In this document: in pieces, positions 15,179-23,754 of the stretch
Position numbering within the stretch: the first letter of the stretch is position 1
Layout of the letters: each line of letters starts with the position of its first letter
From: Proteobacteria bacterium UBA2133
Lineage (GTDB): Bacteria; Pseudomonadota; Gammaproteobacteria; Arenicellales; UBA868
Direction: 5' to 3'
Assembly: GCA_002327725.1 (NCBI GenBank)
Contig: DCXP01000070.1
Coordinates: forward strand, 1,668 to 58,316
Length of the DNA stretch: 56,649 nucleotides
Made by a program: the position numbers and the translations under genes
Notes under the pieces: model-generated
Database searches by the model: none
Seen by the model: only the letters and a program-made list of their open reading frames with translations
What the model was told of the DNA's origin: nothing

Positions 15179-17626
15179 ATGGCAAGTGATTTTCCAGATC
15201 AGGCGCAGATTGTCATCATTGGCGGTGGTGTCGTGGGATGCAGTGTCGCCTATCACCTTGCCGAGTTAGGCGTGAGTGAGGTGGTATTGCTGGAACGCAA
15301 AGCGCTCACCAGTGGCACCACCTGGCACGCGGCAGGACTGGTCGGGCAGTTGCGGGCAACCCAGAATCTGACGCGGCTTGCGCAATACACGACGGAGCTT
15401 TATGCCCAACTTGAAAGCCTGACTGGACAGGCGACGGGATTTCGGCAGAACGGTTCGCTTAGCCTCGCGACGGATGGGGAACGGTTTGAAGAACTCAAGC
15501 GCGGGGCGTCCATGGCGAGTTGTTTTGGGCTCGAGGTCGAGGTAGTCAGTCCGAAAGAGGCCCTGGACCTGTACCCGATTATGGCAACAGAAGATCTCGT
15601 GGGAGCGGTGTTTCTACCCCGGGATGGACAGACCAACCCGACGGATACCACACAGGCATTGGCCCGGGGTGCACGAGACAAAGGTGTGCGGATTTTTGAA
15701 GGTACCCGCGTTGAATCCTTTGAAAAACGCGAAGGGCGGATCAGCGCGGTGGTTACCCATCGCGGGCGAATCGCCTGCGAGACTGTGGTCAACTGCGCCG
15801 GGATGTGGGGACGGGAACTCGGGCAAATGGCCGGCGTGTCGGTGCCGCTGCATGCGGCCGAGCATTTTTATGTGGTCACGGAACCCATTCCTGATCTACC
15901 CAGAGATCTGCCGGTTGCCCGCGAACCGTCAGCGTGTAATTACTACAAGGAAGACGCGGGCAAAATGATGGTCGGGATGTTTGAACCGGTGGCAAAGCCA
16001 TGGGGAATGGACGGCATCCCGGAGGACTTCGAGTTTGGGACGCTGCCAGAGGATGTCGGGCATATCGAAGAGCCGCTCAGCAGGGCGATCGCCCGAATTC
16101 CGGTCCTTGGCCAAACCGGAATCAAGATTTTCTTCAACGGGCCGGAAAGTTTTACTCCGGACAACCGGTATTGGCTCGGACCATCCATTGAGATCCCGAA
16201 CTTCTTCGTTGCTGCAGGCTTTAACTCCATCGGCATCCAATCTGCCGGTGGTGCCGGGAAAGTGCTGGCAGAGTGGATCGTCAACGGGCATCCGCCGATG
16301 GATCTTTGGGATGTCGATGTCCGCCGGATGATGCCGTTTCAGGTAAACCGCCAGTACCTGCACGATCGAACAGTAGAGGCGCTCGGCCTGCTCTACGCAA
16401 TGCACTGGCCGTTTCGCCAGCCGGAAAGTGCACGCGGGGTGCGAACCTCTGTCCTGCATCAGCGGTTGACTGACCTTGGCGCATGCTTCGGCGAGACCGC
16501 TGGGTGGGAGCGTGCTAACTGGTTCGCTCCGGAAGGGGTCGAAGCCGTCTATGAATACAGCTATGGACGCCAGAACTGGTTCGATTATTCTGCGCAGGAG
16601 CACCGCGCGGTCCGCGAAAACGTAGGTGTCTTTGATATGAGTTCCTTCGGAAAGTACCTGGTTCAGGGCCGGGATGCCTGCCAGCTGCTGGAGCGGGTGA
16701 GTGCGAACCGCATGGATGCGGAACCCGGGCGGGTTGTCTACACCCAGTGGCTCAACGAGGAGGGCGGAATCGAAGCCGACCTTACGGTAACCCGGCTCAG
16801 TGAGCAGGAATATCTCGTGGTAACAGCCGCCGCATCACAGACTCGGGATTTTCACTGGCTGCGAAGCAGTATCCGTCCTGATGAGCATGTTTTCGCAACC
16901 GATGTGACCGGTGCCTACTGCGTTGTGAGTGTCATGGGCCCGGGATCCAGGGAACTCCTGCAGAAAATAACGCCGGCCCAACTATCGAACCAAGCGTTTC
17001 CTTTTGGCACCTCTCAGGAGGTCGAAATGGGCTACGCACTCGTCAGGGCCACCCGGATCTCTTATGTCGGGGAGTTGGGCTGGGAAATTTACGCCCCGAG
17101 CGAGTTCGCCCTTGGGGTATTCGATCGCCTTGTCGATGCCGGTCAGGAATTTCAGCTTCAGCCCGCGGGCCTGCATGCCCTTAACAGTTTGAGAATCGAA
17201 AAGGCGTACCGCCACTGGGGCCATGATATCGGGCCGGATGACAATCCTTTTCAGGCAGGTCTCGGATTTGCGGTCGACCTCGATAAGCCCGGCGGCTTCA
17301 GAGGCCGTGACGCCTTGCTTCGGCTGGCCGAAGCGCCGCTGAAACGCCGGTTGGTTCAGTTTCTCCTGGAGGACCCGATGTCGATGCTCTATCACGAAGA
17401 ACCCATATGGCGCGACGGCGTGCGGGTCGGCAGAACCACGTCCGGTATGTACGGACATTCACTTGGCGGTTGCGTGGGTCTGGGTTATGTTGAAAGTGGT
17501 GAGGCGATCGATCGTGCTTTTGTCTCAGAAGGGAAGTGGGAGATTGAGGTTGCGGGCGAGCGCCTTGGCGCAACTGCGAGTCTTTCGCCGCTGTACGATC
17601 CCCGCTCCGAGCGAGTGAAGTCCTGA
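15179..17626 (+). CDS. Dimethylglycine/sarcosine dehydrogenase-like flavoprotein
   Basis: An 815-residue FAD- and folate-binding enzyme of the dimethylglycine dehydrogenase family, which oxidatively demethylates N-methylglycines and gives the methyl carbon to tetrahydrofolate. Domains in order: DAO-type FAD domain with GGGVVG at 15-20; SGTTWHAAGLV with H50 at the place of the histidine that binds FAD covalently in mammalian DMGDH; a central domain to about 425; then a GcvT-like folate domain (about 430-700, LHALNSLRIEKAYRHWGHDIG) and a GcvT C-terminal barrel. The exact substrate cannot be told. Start: ATG with GGAGG at 15169-15173. AlaX follows after one base, so the two are co-translated; EtfBA 2.6 kb away is the probable electron acceptor. 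Confidence 0.87.
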   Translation: MASDFPDQAQIVIIGGGVVGCSVAYHLAELGVSEVVLLERKALTSGTTWHAAGLVGQLRATQNLTRLAQYTTELYAQLESLTGQATGFRQNGSLSLATDGERFEELKRGASMASCFGLEVEVVSPKEALDLYPIMATEDLVGAVFLPRDGQTNPTDTTQALARGARDKGVRIFEGTRVESFEKREGRISAVVTHRGRIACETVVNCAGMWGRELGQMAGVSVPLHAAEHFYVVTEPIPDLPRDLPVAREPSACNYYKEDAGKMMVGMFEPVAKPWGMDGIPEDFEFGTLPEDVGHIEEPLSRAIARIPVLGQTGIKIFFNGPESFTPDNRYWLGPSIEIPNFFVAAGFNSIGIQSAGGAGKVLAEWIVNGHPPMDLWDVDVRRMMPFQVNRQYLHDRTVEALGLLYAMHWPFRQPESARGVRTSVLHQRLTDLGACFGETAGWERANWFAPEGVEAVYEYSYGRQNWFDYSAQEHRAVRENVGVFDMSSFGKYLVQGRDACQLLERVSANRMDAEPGRVVYTQWLNEEGGIEADLTVTRLSEQEYLVVTAAASQTRDFHWLRSSIRPDEHVFATDVTGAYCVVSVMGPGSRELLQKITPAQLSNQAFPFGTSQEVEMGYALVRATRISYVGELGWEIYAPSEFALGVFDRLVDAGQEFQLQPAGLHALNSLRIEKAYRHWGHDIGPDDNPFQAGLGFAVDLDKPGGFRGRDALLRLAEAPLKRRLVQFLLEDPMSMLYHEEPIWRDGVRVGRTTSGMYGHSLGGCVGLGYVESGEAIDRAFVSEGKWEIEVAGERLGATASLSPLYDPRSERVKS

Positions 17627-17627
17627 C

Positions 17628-18338
17628 ATGTCCGGCACTGAAAAGCTGTATCAAGACGATGCGTATCTCCGGGAATGTACGGCAAAGGTGCTCGCCGTAA
17701 CGGGGCAAGCCGTAATCCTCGATCGGAGTGTCTTTTACTGTCAGGGGGGCGGTCAGCCGGGGGATACCGGAGAGTTCATCCTGTCGGATGGGCGTATGGT
17801 AAAAGTTACTGATACCGTCGCACAGGCGGAAACGGGGGAGCAGCTGCATCTGATCGCGGAGGGAGAAACACTGCCTGAAGTCGGGGAAGAAGTGCTTGCC
17901 CGTATCAACTGGGAAAGGCGCTACCGATTTATGCGGATGCACAGCTGCATGCACATGCTCTGCGCCGTCATTGACGCGCCCGTTACCGGGGGTTCCGTGA
18001 GCGATGGTCGCGCCCGGCTGGATTTCGATCTCCCGGACCCGGTCGACAAGACTCAGGTGACCGAGGCTCTGAACGGGATGATTCGACGGGACCGGCCGAG
18101 GCACCTGCGCTGGATAACCGATGCCGAACTGGAATCCCAGCCCGAACTGGTTCGGACCATGTCGGTCAGCCCGCCAAGCGGTCAGGGAAGGGTGCGGCTG
18201 GTCGAATTTGAGGGGATCGACCTGCAGCCGTGCGGCGGAACCCATGTTGCGCGATCGGGGGAGATCGGCGACGTTCGGGTTGCAAAGATCGAAAAGAAAG
18301 GCAAACAGAACCGCAGAGTGATCGTGGAGTTTGCCTGA
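17628..18338 (+). CDS. Alanyl-tRNA editing protein AlaX (AlaX-M type)
   Basis: A free-standing relative of the AlaRS editing domain that hydrolyses mischarged tRNA-Ala. The 236-residue length, with an N-terminal barrel bearing GGGQPGD (40-46), fits the AlaX-M class, which is known to clear Ser- and Gly-tRNA-Ala. Both zinc motifs are complete: HSCMH (H105, H109) and CGGTH (C202, H206). There is no synthetase domain. It begins one base after the stop of the dehydrogenase gene and therefore very likely shares its transcript. The pairing of a tRNA proofreading enzyme with a glycine-producing enzyme is notable (see findings). Confidence 0.92.
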   Translation: MSGTEKLYQDDAYLRECTAKVLAVTGQAVILDRSVFYCQGGGQPGDTGEFILSDGRMVKVTDTVAQAETGEQLHLIAEGETLPEVGEEVLARINWERRYRFMRMHSCMHMLCAVIDAPVTGGSVSDGRARLDFDLPDPVDKTQVTEALNGMIRRDRPRHLRWITDAELESQPELVRTMSVSPPSGQGRVRLVEFEGIDLQPCGGTHVARSGEIGDVRVAKIEKKGKQNRRVIVEFA

Positions 18339-18382
18339 CAACAGGAACTGATCTCGGTGGCAGAGCGTGCCCGCCGCCTTGT

Positions 18383-19924
18383 TCAGACGTTGGAATCGGG
18401 AACCGCGTTTTTCTTCTCGGTGATGAAATCGCGCAGACCGTCGTCGACACCTTGGTCGATCGGCGGCGGTTCGTAGTCTGCCAGCATACGTTTCCAGGTC
18501 ACGTTGGCACGTTGCGCAGCGTCGAGCGCACCCTCGGCCTGCCACTGCTCAAAGCTGTTGCTGTCGGCGGTCGTGGAGCGATAGAACGCTGTCTCAAAAT
18601 TCGCCTGGGTATGCGCGCACCCGAGAAAGTGGTTGCCGGGCCCGACTTCGGCGAGTGCATCCATTGCCTGTCCATTCAGGGAATCATCAATCCCTGAGAG
18701 AAAGACCTCTATCATCCCGGCCTGGTCGGCATCGAGAATGAACTTCTCGTAACCCATGGTGAGCCCGCCCTCGAGCCAGCCGGCGGTGTGCAGCATGAAA
18801 TTGACCCCTGCGAGCATGGCACTTTGCAGGGTGTTGGCAGATTCATAGGCGGCCTGGGCATCCGGGAGTTTGGAAGCGCATAACCCGCCGCCGCTGCGAA
18901 ACGGAACCCCGAGTCGCCGTGCCAGGGCCGCGCAGGTAAAAATGACCATGCTCGGCTCTGGCGTGCCGAATGTGGGCGCTCCTGAGTGCATCGAGACAGC
19001 GCTCGAGAAGGTGCCGAAGATAACGGGCGCACCCGGCCTTACCAGTTGGGTAAAACAGATACCAGCCATCGCTTCGGCGAGAATCTGGGTACAGGTCCCA
19101 ACGACAGTTACCGGAGACATTGCGCCGGCGAGTATGAAGGGCGAGATGACGGTCGCCTGATTGTTTTGCGCATACACCCGGGCGGCCCCAAGCATGGTTG
19201 CGTCGAAGGTCATCGGGGAGTTGGCATTGATCAGGCTCGTGACGACGCAGTTCTGATCGACAAAGTCCGCGCCAAAGACGATCTTGGCCATATCCACCGT
19301 ATCCTGGGCCCGGGAAGGTTCGGTGACGGATCCCATGAAAGGCTTATCAGAGAGCCTGAGATGGCTATAGACCATGTCGAGATGCCGCTTGTTCACCGGG
19401 ATATCAACCGGTTCGCAGACGGTTCCCCCGGAATGATGCAGTGACGGGCTGAGGTAGGCCAGCCGGACAAAGTTTTCGAAGTCTGCGAGCGTGGCGTAAC
19501 GCCGGCCCTGGTCAAGGTCGTGAACAAAAGGCGGACCGTAGGCAGGTACAAGCACACAGTGGTTGCCGCCGATGCGGACATTTCGGTCCGGATTACGGGC
19601 AAACTGGGTGTATTCAGCGGGGGCGCTCTGTCCGATGATTGACCGGCACAGGCCGCGGGGAAATCTGACCCGCTCACCATCGACGTTCGCCCCTGCCTGT
19701 CGAAACAGCGCCAAAGACCCGGGATCGTCCCGGAAATCGATACCGGTCTCCTCAAGCAGGGTCTCTGCATTTTTTTCGATCAGGGTCAGCAGTTCTTCGC
19801 TGGCCATTTCGAATGGCGGAATCCGCCGGGTAATATAAGGAATACCGGAGCGGACCGAGTTGGCCCGCTTTGCCCATTTCTCGGATCGGGTACTGCCTCT
19901 GGAACGACGCCTTTCCTGACTCAT
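18383..19924 (-). CDS. Trimethylamine methyltransferase (MttB) superfamily protein
   Basis: A 513-residue member of the MttB superfamily, whose members move a methyl group from tertiary or quaternary amines (trimethylamine, glycine betaine, proline betaine, carnitine) to a corrinoid protein. Family-like stretches include EETGIDFRDDP, VYGHLR-like DMVYSHLRLSDKPFMG, AMAGICFTQLVRPGAPVIFG, SGAPTFGTPEP and the glycine-rich end GPGNHFLGCAHTQANFE. The frame has no in-frame TAG, so it belongs to the non-pyrrolysine group, typified by glycine betaine methyltransferase. No corrinoid protein or reductive activator is nearby. It converges with alaX (44 bases between stops). Substrate is inference from the neighbouring DMGDH-like gene. 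Confidence 0.88.
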   Translation of the reverse strand: MSQERRRSRGSTRSEKWAKRANSVRSGIPYITRRIPPFEMASEELLTLIEKNAETLLEETGIDFRDDPGSLALFRQAGANVDGERVRFPRGLCRSIIGQSAPAEYTQFARNPDRNVRIGGNHCVLVPAYGPPFVHDLDQGRRYATLADFENFVRLAYLSPSLHHSGGTVCEPVDIPVNKRHLDMVYSHLRLSDKPFMGSVTEPSRAQDTVDMAKIVFGADFVDQNCVVTSLINANSPMTFDATMLGAARVYAQNNQATVISPFILAGAMSPVTVVGTCTQILAEAMAGICFTQLVRPGAPVIFGTFSSAVSMHSGAPTFGTPEPSMVIFTCAALARRLGVPFRSGGGLCASKLPDAQAAYESANTLQSAMLAGVNFMLHTAGWLEGGLTMGYEKFILDADQAGMIEVFLSGIDDSLNGQAMDALAEVGPGNHFLGCAHTQANFETAFYRSTTADSNSFEQWQAEGALDAAQRANVTWKRMLADYEPPPIDQGVDDGLRDFITEKKNAVPDSNV

Positions 19925-20227
19925 GGATTTCTACCGAGGTTCATCAAGGCAATTATCAAGTCCGCCGGTAAAGGCAGGTGCCAGGAGAGCGACACGCAAA
20001 TAGCCGCAATCGTCAGAGGGCCCGGTCAGCGTGAACCTGGAGTCAGCGAGGGCGGTCTAGCGCACAAATCCGGCGCATTCAGAGTGGTTATCTGTCGAGG
20101 GACCATAGACTCCGTGACACACCGAAAATACAATACGCGGTCTCGCACTCATTGCCGATAAGGCCAAGCGACGGCGGCACCCACATCGGCAGGTGTATTT
20201 GCAACGATAACCACGAGATGTCAAAGC
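19925..20227. other. 303-base divergent intergenic region
   Basis: This gap separates the leftward MttB-like gene from the rightward etfBA. It contains a candidate etfB promoter near its right end (20106-20134). I see no open reading frame worth calling, no riboswitch motif and no intrinsic terminator in it. The length would allow regulator binding sites for both divergent units, but no clear palindromic operator stands out. Confidence 0.5.
20106..20134 (+). promoter_or_regulatory. Candidate promoter of etfBA
   Basis: TAGACT (20106-20111) and TACAAT (20129-20134) are separated by 17 bases; the -10 matches consensus at five of six positions, the -35 at four. The expected start near 20141 leaves an untranslated leader of about 87 bases before etfB. 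Confidence 0.5.
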
Positions 20228-20977
20228 ATGAAAGTACTCGTCCCAATTAAGCGCGTGATCGATGCCAATATCAAGGTGCGCGTCAAAGCCGACCACAGTG
20301 GGGTCGAGCTGAGCAATGTCAAAATGGCAATGAATCCTTTCTGTGAGATCGCGGTGGAAGAGGCGATCCGGCTGCGCGAGGCGGGCACCGCAGAGGAGGT
20401 GGTCGTCGTCGCAGTAGGGCCCAGCCAAAGCCAGGAAACCTTGCGTACCGGGCTGGCGATGGGTGCGGACCGTGCGATTCTGGTGGAAACAGACCCCATT
20501 CCGGAGCCGCTCGCTATCGCGAAACTGCTGAAAGCGGTCGCCGAAAAAGAAAACCCGGGCATGATCATCCTTGGGAAGCAGGCCATTGACGGCGACAACA
20601 ACCAGACCGGTCAAATGCTCGCGGGCCTGCTCAACTGGTCGATCGGTTCATTTGTTTCGAACCTGGAGGTTGCGGGCTCGTCGGTCAAGGTCACCCGGGA
20701 AGTCGATGGCGGTCTTGAGAATATCGAACTTGTCGCCCCGGCTGTAATCACCGTCGATCTGCGTCTGAACGAACCCCGTTACGCTTCGCTGCCGAACATT
20801 ATGAAAGCCAAGAAGAAGCCGCTCGAGACACACACGCCTGAAGATCTCGGCGTCGATGTCAGCCCTCGGCTTGAAGTGTTGCAGGTGGTCGAACCAGCGG
20901 CGCGCGCCGCTGGTGTTCTGGTCACGAGTGCTGACGAACTTGTGGATAAACTGAGAAACGAGGCAAAGGTCATCTGA
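20228..20977 (+). CDS. etfB: Electron transfer flavoprotein beta subunit
   Basis: EtfB with EtfA forms the soluble FAD/AMP heterodimer that collects electrons from acyl-CoA, dimethylglycine and sarcosine dehydrogenases and passes them to ETF-quinone oxidoreductase. The 249-residue protein starts MKVLVPIKRVIDANIKVRV and has the EtfB signature NPFCEIAVEEAIRLRE, GADRAILVE, LGKQAIDGDNNQTGQM and VTVDLRLNEPRYASLPNIMKAKKK in separate stretches, including the recognition-loop region that contacts dehydrogenases. Its last base overlaps the etfA ATG. Confidence 0.96.
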   Translation: MKVLVPIKRVIDANIKVRVKADHSGVELSNVKMAMNPFCEIAVEEAIRLREAGTAEEVVVVAVGPSQSQETLRTGLAMGADRAILVETDPIPEPLAIAKLLKAVAEKENPGMIILGKQAIDGDNNQTGQMLAGLLNWSIGSFVSNLEVAGSSVKVTREVDGGLENIELVAPAVITVDLRLNEPRYASLPNIMKAKKKPLETHTPEDLGVDVSPRLEVLQVVEPAARAAGVLVTSADELVDKLRNEAKVI

Positions 20978-21918
20978 TGAGTATTCTGGTTATTGGAGAA
21001 CACGATAACTCCAGTCTTCGCCCTTCAACGCTGAATGTTGTCAGCGCGGCCAAAGAATTGGGTGACTCAATTGATGTGCTGGTCGCTGGCAGCGACTGCC
21101 AGGGTGCCGCGCAGGAGGCAGCGACGATTACCGGCATTGCCCGGGTTCTTGCTGCCGATGAGCTAGCCCTCGCCGATGGCCTTGCGGAAAATCTGGCACC
21201 GCTGATCCAGTCTTTGGCTGAGAACTATACCCATGTGCTGGCGCCAGCCACGACTTACGGGAAGAACCTTCTGCCGCGCGCAGCGGCGTTGCTTGATGTT
21301 CAGCAGATCTCGGACATCAGCGGCATCGAGAGCCCGGATACCTTCGTTCGCCCCATTTACGCGGGTAACGCAATGGCCACCGTCCGCTCCGGTGACGCTT
21401 TGAAACTCATTACGGTGCGTACAACCTCTTTCGAGGCGGCGGAGCAGACAGGGTCAGCGCCGGTAGAGCCGGTTTCCGGGAGTGTTGACGCCCAACTGTC
21501 GACGTTTGCCGGCGAGGAACTTACGCGCTCGGAACGTCCGGAACTGACCACGGCGGATATCATTGTATCCGGTGGCCGAGGTATGCAGAGTTCAGAGAAC
21601 TTCGCGATGCTGGAAGCCCTCGCGGACAAGCTGGGAGCGGCCGTGGGCGCCTCGCGTGCGGCGGTCGATGCAGGCTACGTGCCGAATGATTATCAGGTGG
21701 GGCAGACGGGCAAGGTCGTGGCCCCGAGTCTCTACATCGCGGTGGGCATTTCCGGGGCGATTCAGCACCTGGCAGGGATGAAGGACTCCAAGATTATTGT
21801 GGCGATTAACAAGGATGAGGAAGCGCCCATTTTCCAGGTCGCGGATTACGGCTGGGTGGTTGACCTGTTTGAGGCGATACCGCAGTTAGATGCGGCACTG
21901 GAGGCAACCGCCAGGTAG
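20977..21918 (+). CDS. etfA: Electron transfer flavoprotein alpha subunit
   Basis: The FAD-binding partner of EtfB. The 313-residue protein has an N-terminal ETF domain starting MSILVIGEHDN and the C-terminal FAD domain with SGGRGMQSSENF, GASRAAVDAGY, VGQTGKVVAPSLYIAVGISGAIQHLAGM and AINKDEEAPIFQVADYG. The start codon shares a base with the etfB stop, so the subunits are coupled. In this location its probable donor is the DMGDH-like enzyme. The ETF-quinone oxidoreductase is not in the window. Confidence 0.96.
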   Translation: MSILVIGEHDNSSLRPSTLNVVSAAKELGDSIDVLVAGSDCQGAAQEAATITGIARVLAADELALADGLAENLAPLIQSLAENYTHVLAPATTYGKNLLPRAAALLDVQQISDISGIESPDTFVRPIYAGNAMATVRSGDALKLITVRTTSFEAAEQTGSAPVEPVSGSVDAQLSTFAGEELTRSERPELTTADIIVSGGRGMQSSENFAMLEALADKLGAAVGASRAAVDAGYVPNDYQVGQTGKVVAPSLYIAVGISGAIQHLAGMKDSKIIVAINKDEEAPIFQVADYGWVVDLFEAIPQLDAALEATAR

Positions 21919-21925
21919 GGTGAGT

Positions 21926-21948
21926 GCGCCCCGGCCGAGCCGGGGCGC
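21926..21948. terminator. GC-rich perfect hairpin between convergent genes
   Basis: GCGCCCCGGC (21926-21935) pairs perfectly with GCCGGGGCGC (21939-21948) around a 3-base loop, seven bases after the etfA stop. No T-run follows on either strand. Being symmetrical and between the convergent etfA and mupP-like genes, it could end or protect transcripts from the etf side. Confidence 0.5.
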
Positions 21949-22097
21949 GTACCATCGAACCGGCTCTACTGTCGAGCCTTGCGTTGATGCGCAATACGTC
22001 CTTGTATTGTCCGCACGCCTCTCAATGGCACAGTGAGTATCCCGGGAACAGTCCGGTCGTTCCGTGAACGAGATCACAAGGCCGCGAAACGTAAACG

Positions 22098-22790
22098 TTA
22101 TTGGGCGTTGAGATCCTCCAGTCCAAGGATCGGCAGGATTCCCCAGGCGCTCGAGACAACGTGGTCAGCTCCCCATGTCTTGGCATCCTGTGGGACACCA
22201 TAGCCCCAGGTAACCGCGACGGTTGCTATCTTAGCCGCCTTCCCGGCAACGACATCGCGCAGGTCATCGCCGATGAATATTGTGCGTGACGGAGCCACCC
22301 CGATTTCTTTGCAGGCGTGAAGCAGGGGCAGGGGATCCGGCTTGGTGCGGCTGAGGCTGTCGCCACTCAGAACCGATCTGGCGCGCAGATCAAGCTTGAG
22401 CTTGCTGAGCAATGGGGCGGTGAAGCGTGCCGGCTTGTTGGTGACGATTCCCCAGGGAATATTCCTGTGATCAAGCGTGCCGAGGAGCTCACTGACTCCG
22501 GGAAACAGGCGAGTCTTGACACACAGATTGGCGTAGTACTCCTCGAGGAGCTGTTGCCGCAGGGGGCTGTGCCTGGCTTCTTCACGAGTGATAGCGAATC
22601 CGTTTTGAATCAGGCCGACACTGCCTTCGGCAACCCACCAGCGCGCCGTCTTGAGCGGCACTGCAGTTCGGCCCGCAGAGACTAAGACCACATTCAATGC
22701 TGAAACAAGATCCGGTGCCGTGTCAGCGAGGGTTCCGTCGAGGTCAAACAGCGCGCAATGCGCCGTGGAAACTGTCCGGGGAAGGGGCAC
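22098..22790 (-). CDS. HAD-family phosphatase (MupP / Gph type)
   Basis: A 230-residue haloacid dehalogenase phosphatase with motif I DLDGTLADT (D16 nucleophile, D18), motif II GIVTNKP, the lysine of SRTKPDP, and motif IV FIGDDLRDVVAG. An alpha-helical cap follows motif I. Sequence alone does not separate phosphoglycolate phosphatase from N-acetylmuramate-6-phosphate phosphatase (MupP). The position directly after ubiG in the same direction is the arrangement in Pseudomonas, where this gene is mupP, acting in cell-wall sugar recycling, so MupP is my preference. Eight bases separate the two genes. Confidence 0.87.
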   Translation of the reverse strand: MPLPRTVSTAHCALFDLDGTLADTAPDLVSALNVVLVSAGRTAVPLKTARWWVAEGSVGLIQNGFAITREEARHSPLRQQLLEEYYANLCVKTRLFPGVSELLGTLDHRNIPWGIVTNKPARFTAPLLSKLKLDLRARSVLSGDSLSRTKPDPLPLLHACKEIGVAPSRTIFIGDDLRDVVAGKAAKIATVAVTWGYGVPQDAKTWGADHVVSSAWGILPILGLEDLNAQ

Positions 22791-22798
22791 TGCAAAGA

Positions 22799-23503
22799 TC
22801 AGGCAGGCGAGGCCTGCCGATAATGCGAAATATAATTTACCGCCACGCCCTCACCCAGCGTGTAACGTTTGGCAAGCGGGTTGTAGTGCATTCCGGTGAT
22901 ATCCTCAATCGCAAGCGAGGCGCGCCGCGCCCAGGAATCAAGTTCTGAGGGACGGATAAATTTTTTGTAGTCGTGGGTGCCGCGGGGAAGCAGCGAGAGG
23001 ACGTACTCCGCCCCAACAATGGCAAACAGAAACGCCTTGAGGTTGCGGTTGATAGTTGAGAAGAAGATGCTGCCGCCGGGTCGGAGGAGTTTGGCGCAGG
23101 CGGCGACGGTTGCCGAGGGATCGGGGACATGCTCAAGCATCTCAAGGCAGCAGATGAGGTCAAAGCGATCCTCGTTCTCATCGATCAATGACTCGACGGT
23201 AGTGTGTCTGTAGTCAATCGAGATGCCGCTGGCCAGCGCATGTAATCGGGCAACATTGATAGGAGCAAGACCGGCGTCGATGCCGACAACGCGGGCCCCT
23301 TTTGCGGCGAGACTCTCGGCCAGGATCCCACCGCCACAGCCTACGTCAAGCATCCGAGCCCCATCGAGCGACACACGCTCATCAATATAGCCAAGCCGCA
23401 GCGGGTTGATTGCATGTAAAGGCGCAAACTCGCTTTGCGGATCCCACCACCGCGAGGCCAGGGATTCGAACTTGTAGAGTTCCTGAGGATCCGTGTTTTG
23501 CAT
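22799..23503 (-). CDS. ubiG: Ubiquinone biosynthesis O-methyltransferase
   Basis: UbiG performs both O-methylations of ubiquinone synthesis with S-adenosylmethionine. The 234-residue protein has YKFESLASRWWDPQSEF, the SAM motif LDVGCGGGILAESLA, the acidic GIDAG at the end of strand 2, DLICCLEMLEHVPDP and TINRNLKAFLFAIVGAEYVL, all typical. I use the ATG at 23503 (MQNTDPQE); a GTG at 23518 is possible, and neither has a strong ribosome-binding site. Expected partner of ispB in making ubiquinone, which would also be the final acceptor of ETF electrons. Confidence 0.95.
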   Translation of the reverse strand: MQNTDPQELYKFESLASRWWDPQSEFAPLHAINPLRLGYIDERVSLDGARMLDVGCGGGILAESLAAKGARVVGIDAGLAPINVARLHALASGISIDYRHTTVESLIDENEDRFDLICCLEMLEHVPDPSATVAACAKLLRPGGSIFFSTINRNLKAFLFAIVGAEYVLSLLPRGTHDYKKFIRPSELDSWARRASLAIEDITGMHYNPLAKRYTLGEGVAVNYISHYRQASPA

Positions 23504-23620
23504 AGAGGCACCGGTCACAGTCGTGAATTGTAGCCGCGGACGTGTAACGGAGCGTTAAGTTCCGGGTGAATCAGGGGATTGTCAGAATCGCGCGGCGGCT
23601 TCTGCCGGCATCCTATTTTC

Positions 23621-23649
23621 TTGTTTCTCTGTGGAAATCTCGCTAAAAT
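23621..23649 (+). promoter_or_regulatory. Promoter of initiator tRNA and rimP-nusA operon
   Basis: TTGTTT (23621-23626), 17 bases, then TAAAAT (23644-23649). The transcription start would fall about six bases before the tRNA 5' end. The -10 is strong and the -35 keeps TTG. Confidence 0.6.
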
Positions 23650-23661
23650 ATCAGGTTGCGG

Positions 23662-23738
<77 letters not shown>

Positions 23739-23754
23739 AATGGTGTGATCAGGG

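Noticed and set aside
17298..18545. Leftward 415-codon open frame across the DMGDH-like and alaX genes
   Set aside because: It is antisense to two clearly recognisable proteins, has no family-like motif and an irregular composition; it is a by-product of GC-rich coding DNA.
18383..19924. Pyrrolysine-containing MttB
   Set aside because: The frame is continuous for 513 codons with no in-frame TAG, so no amber read-through is needed.
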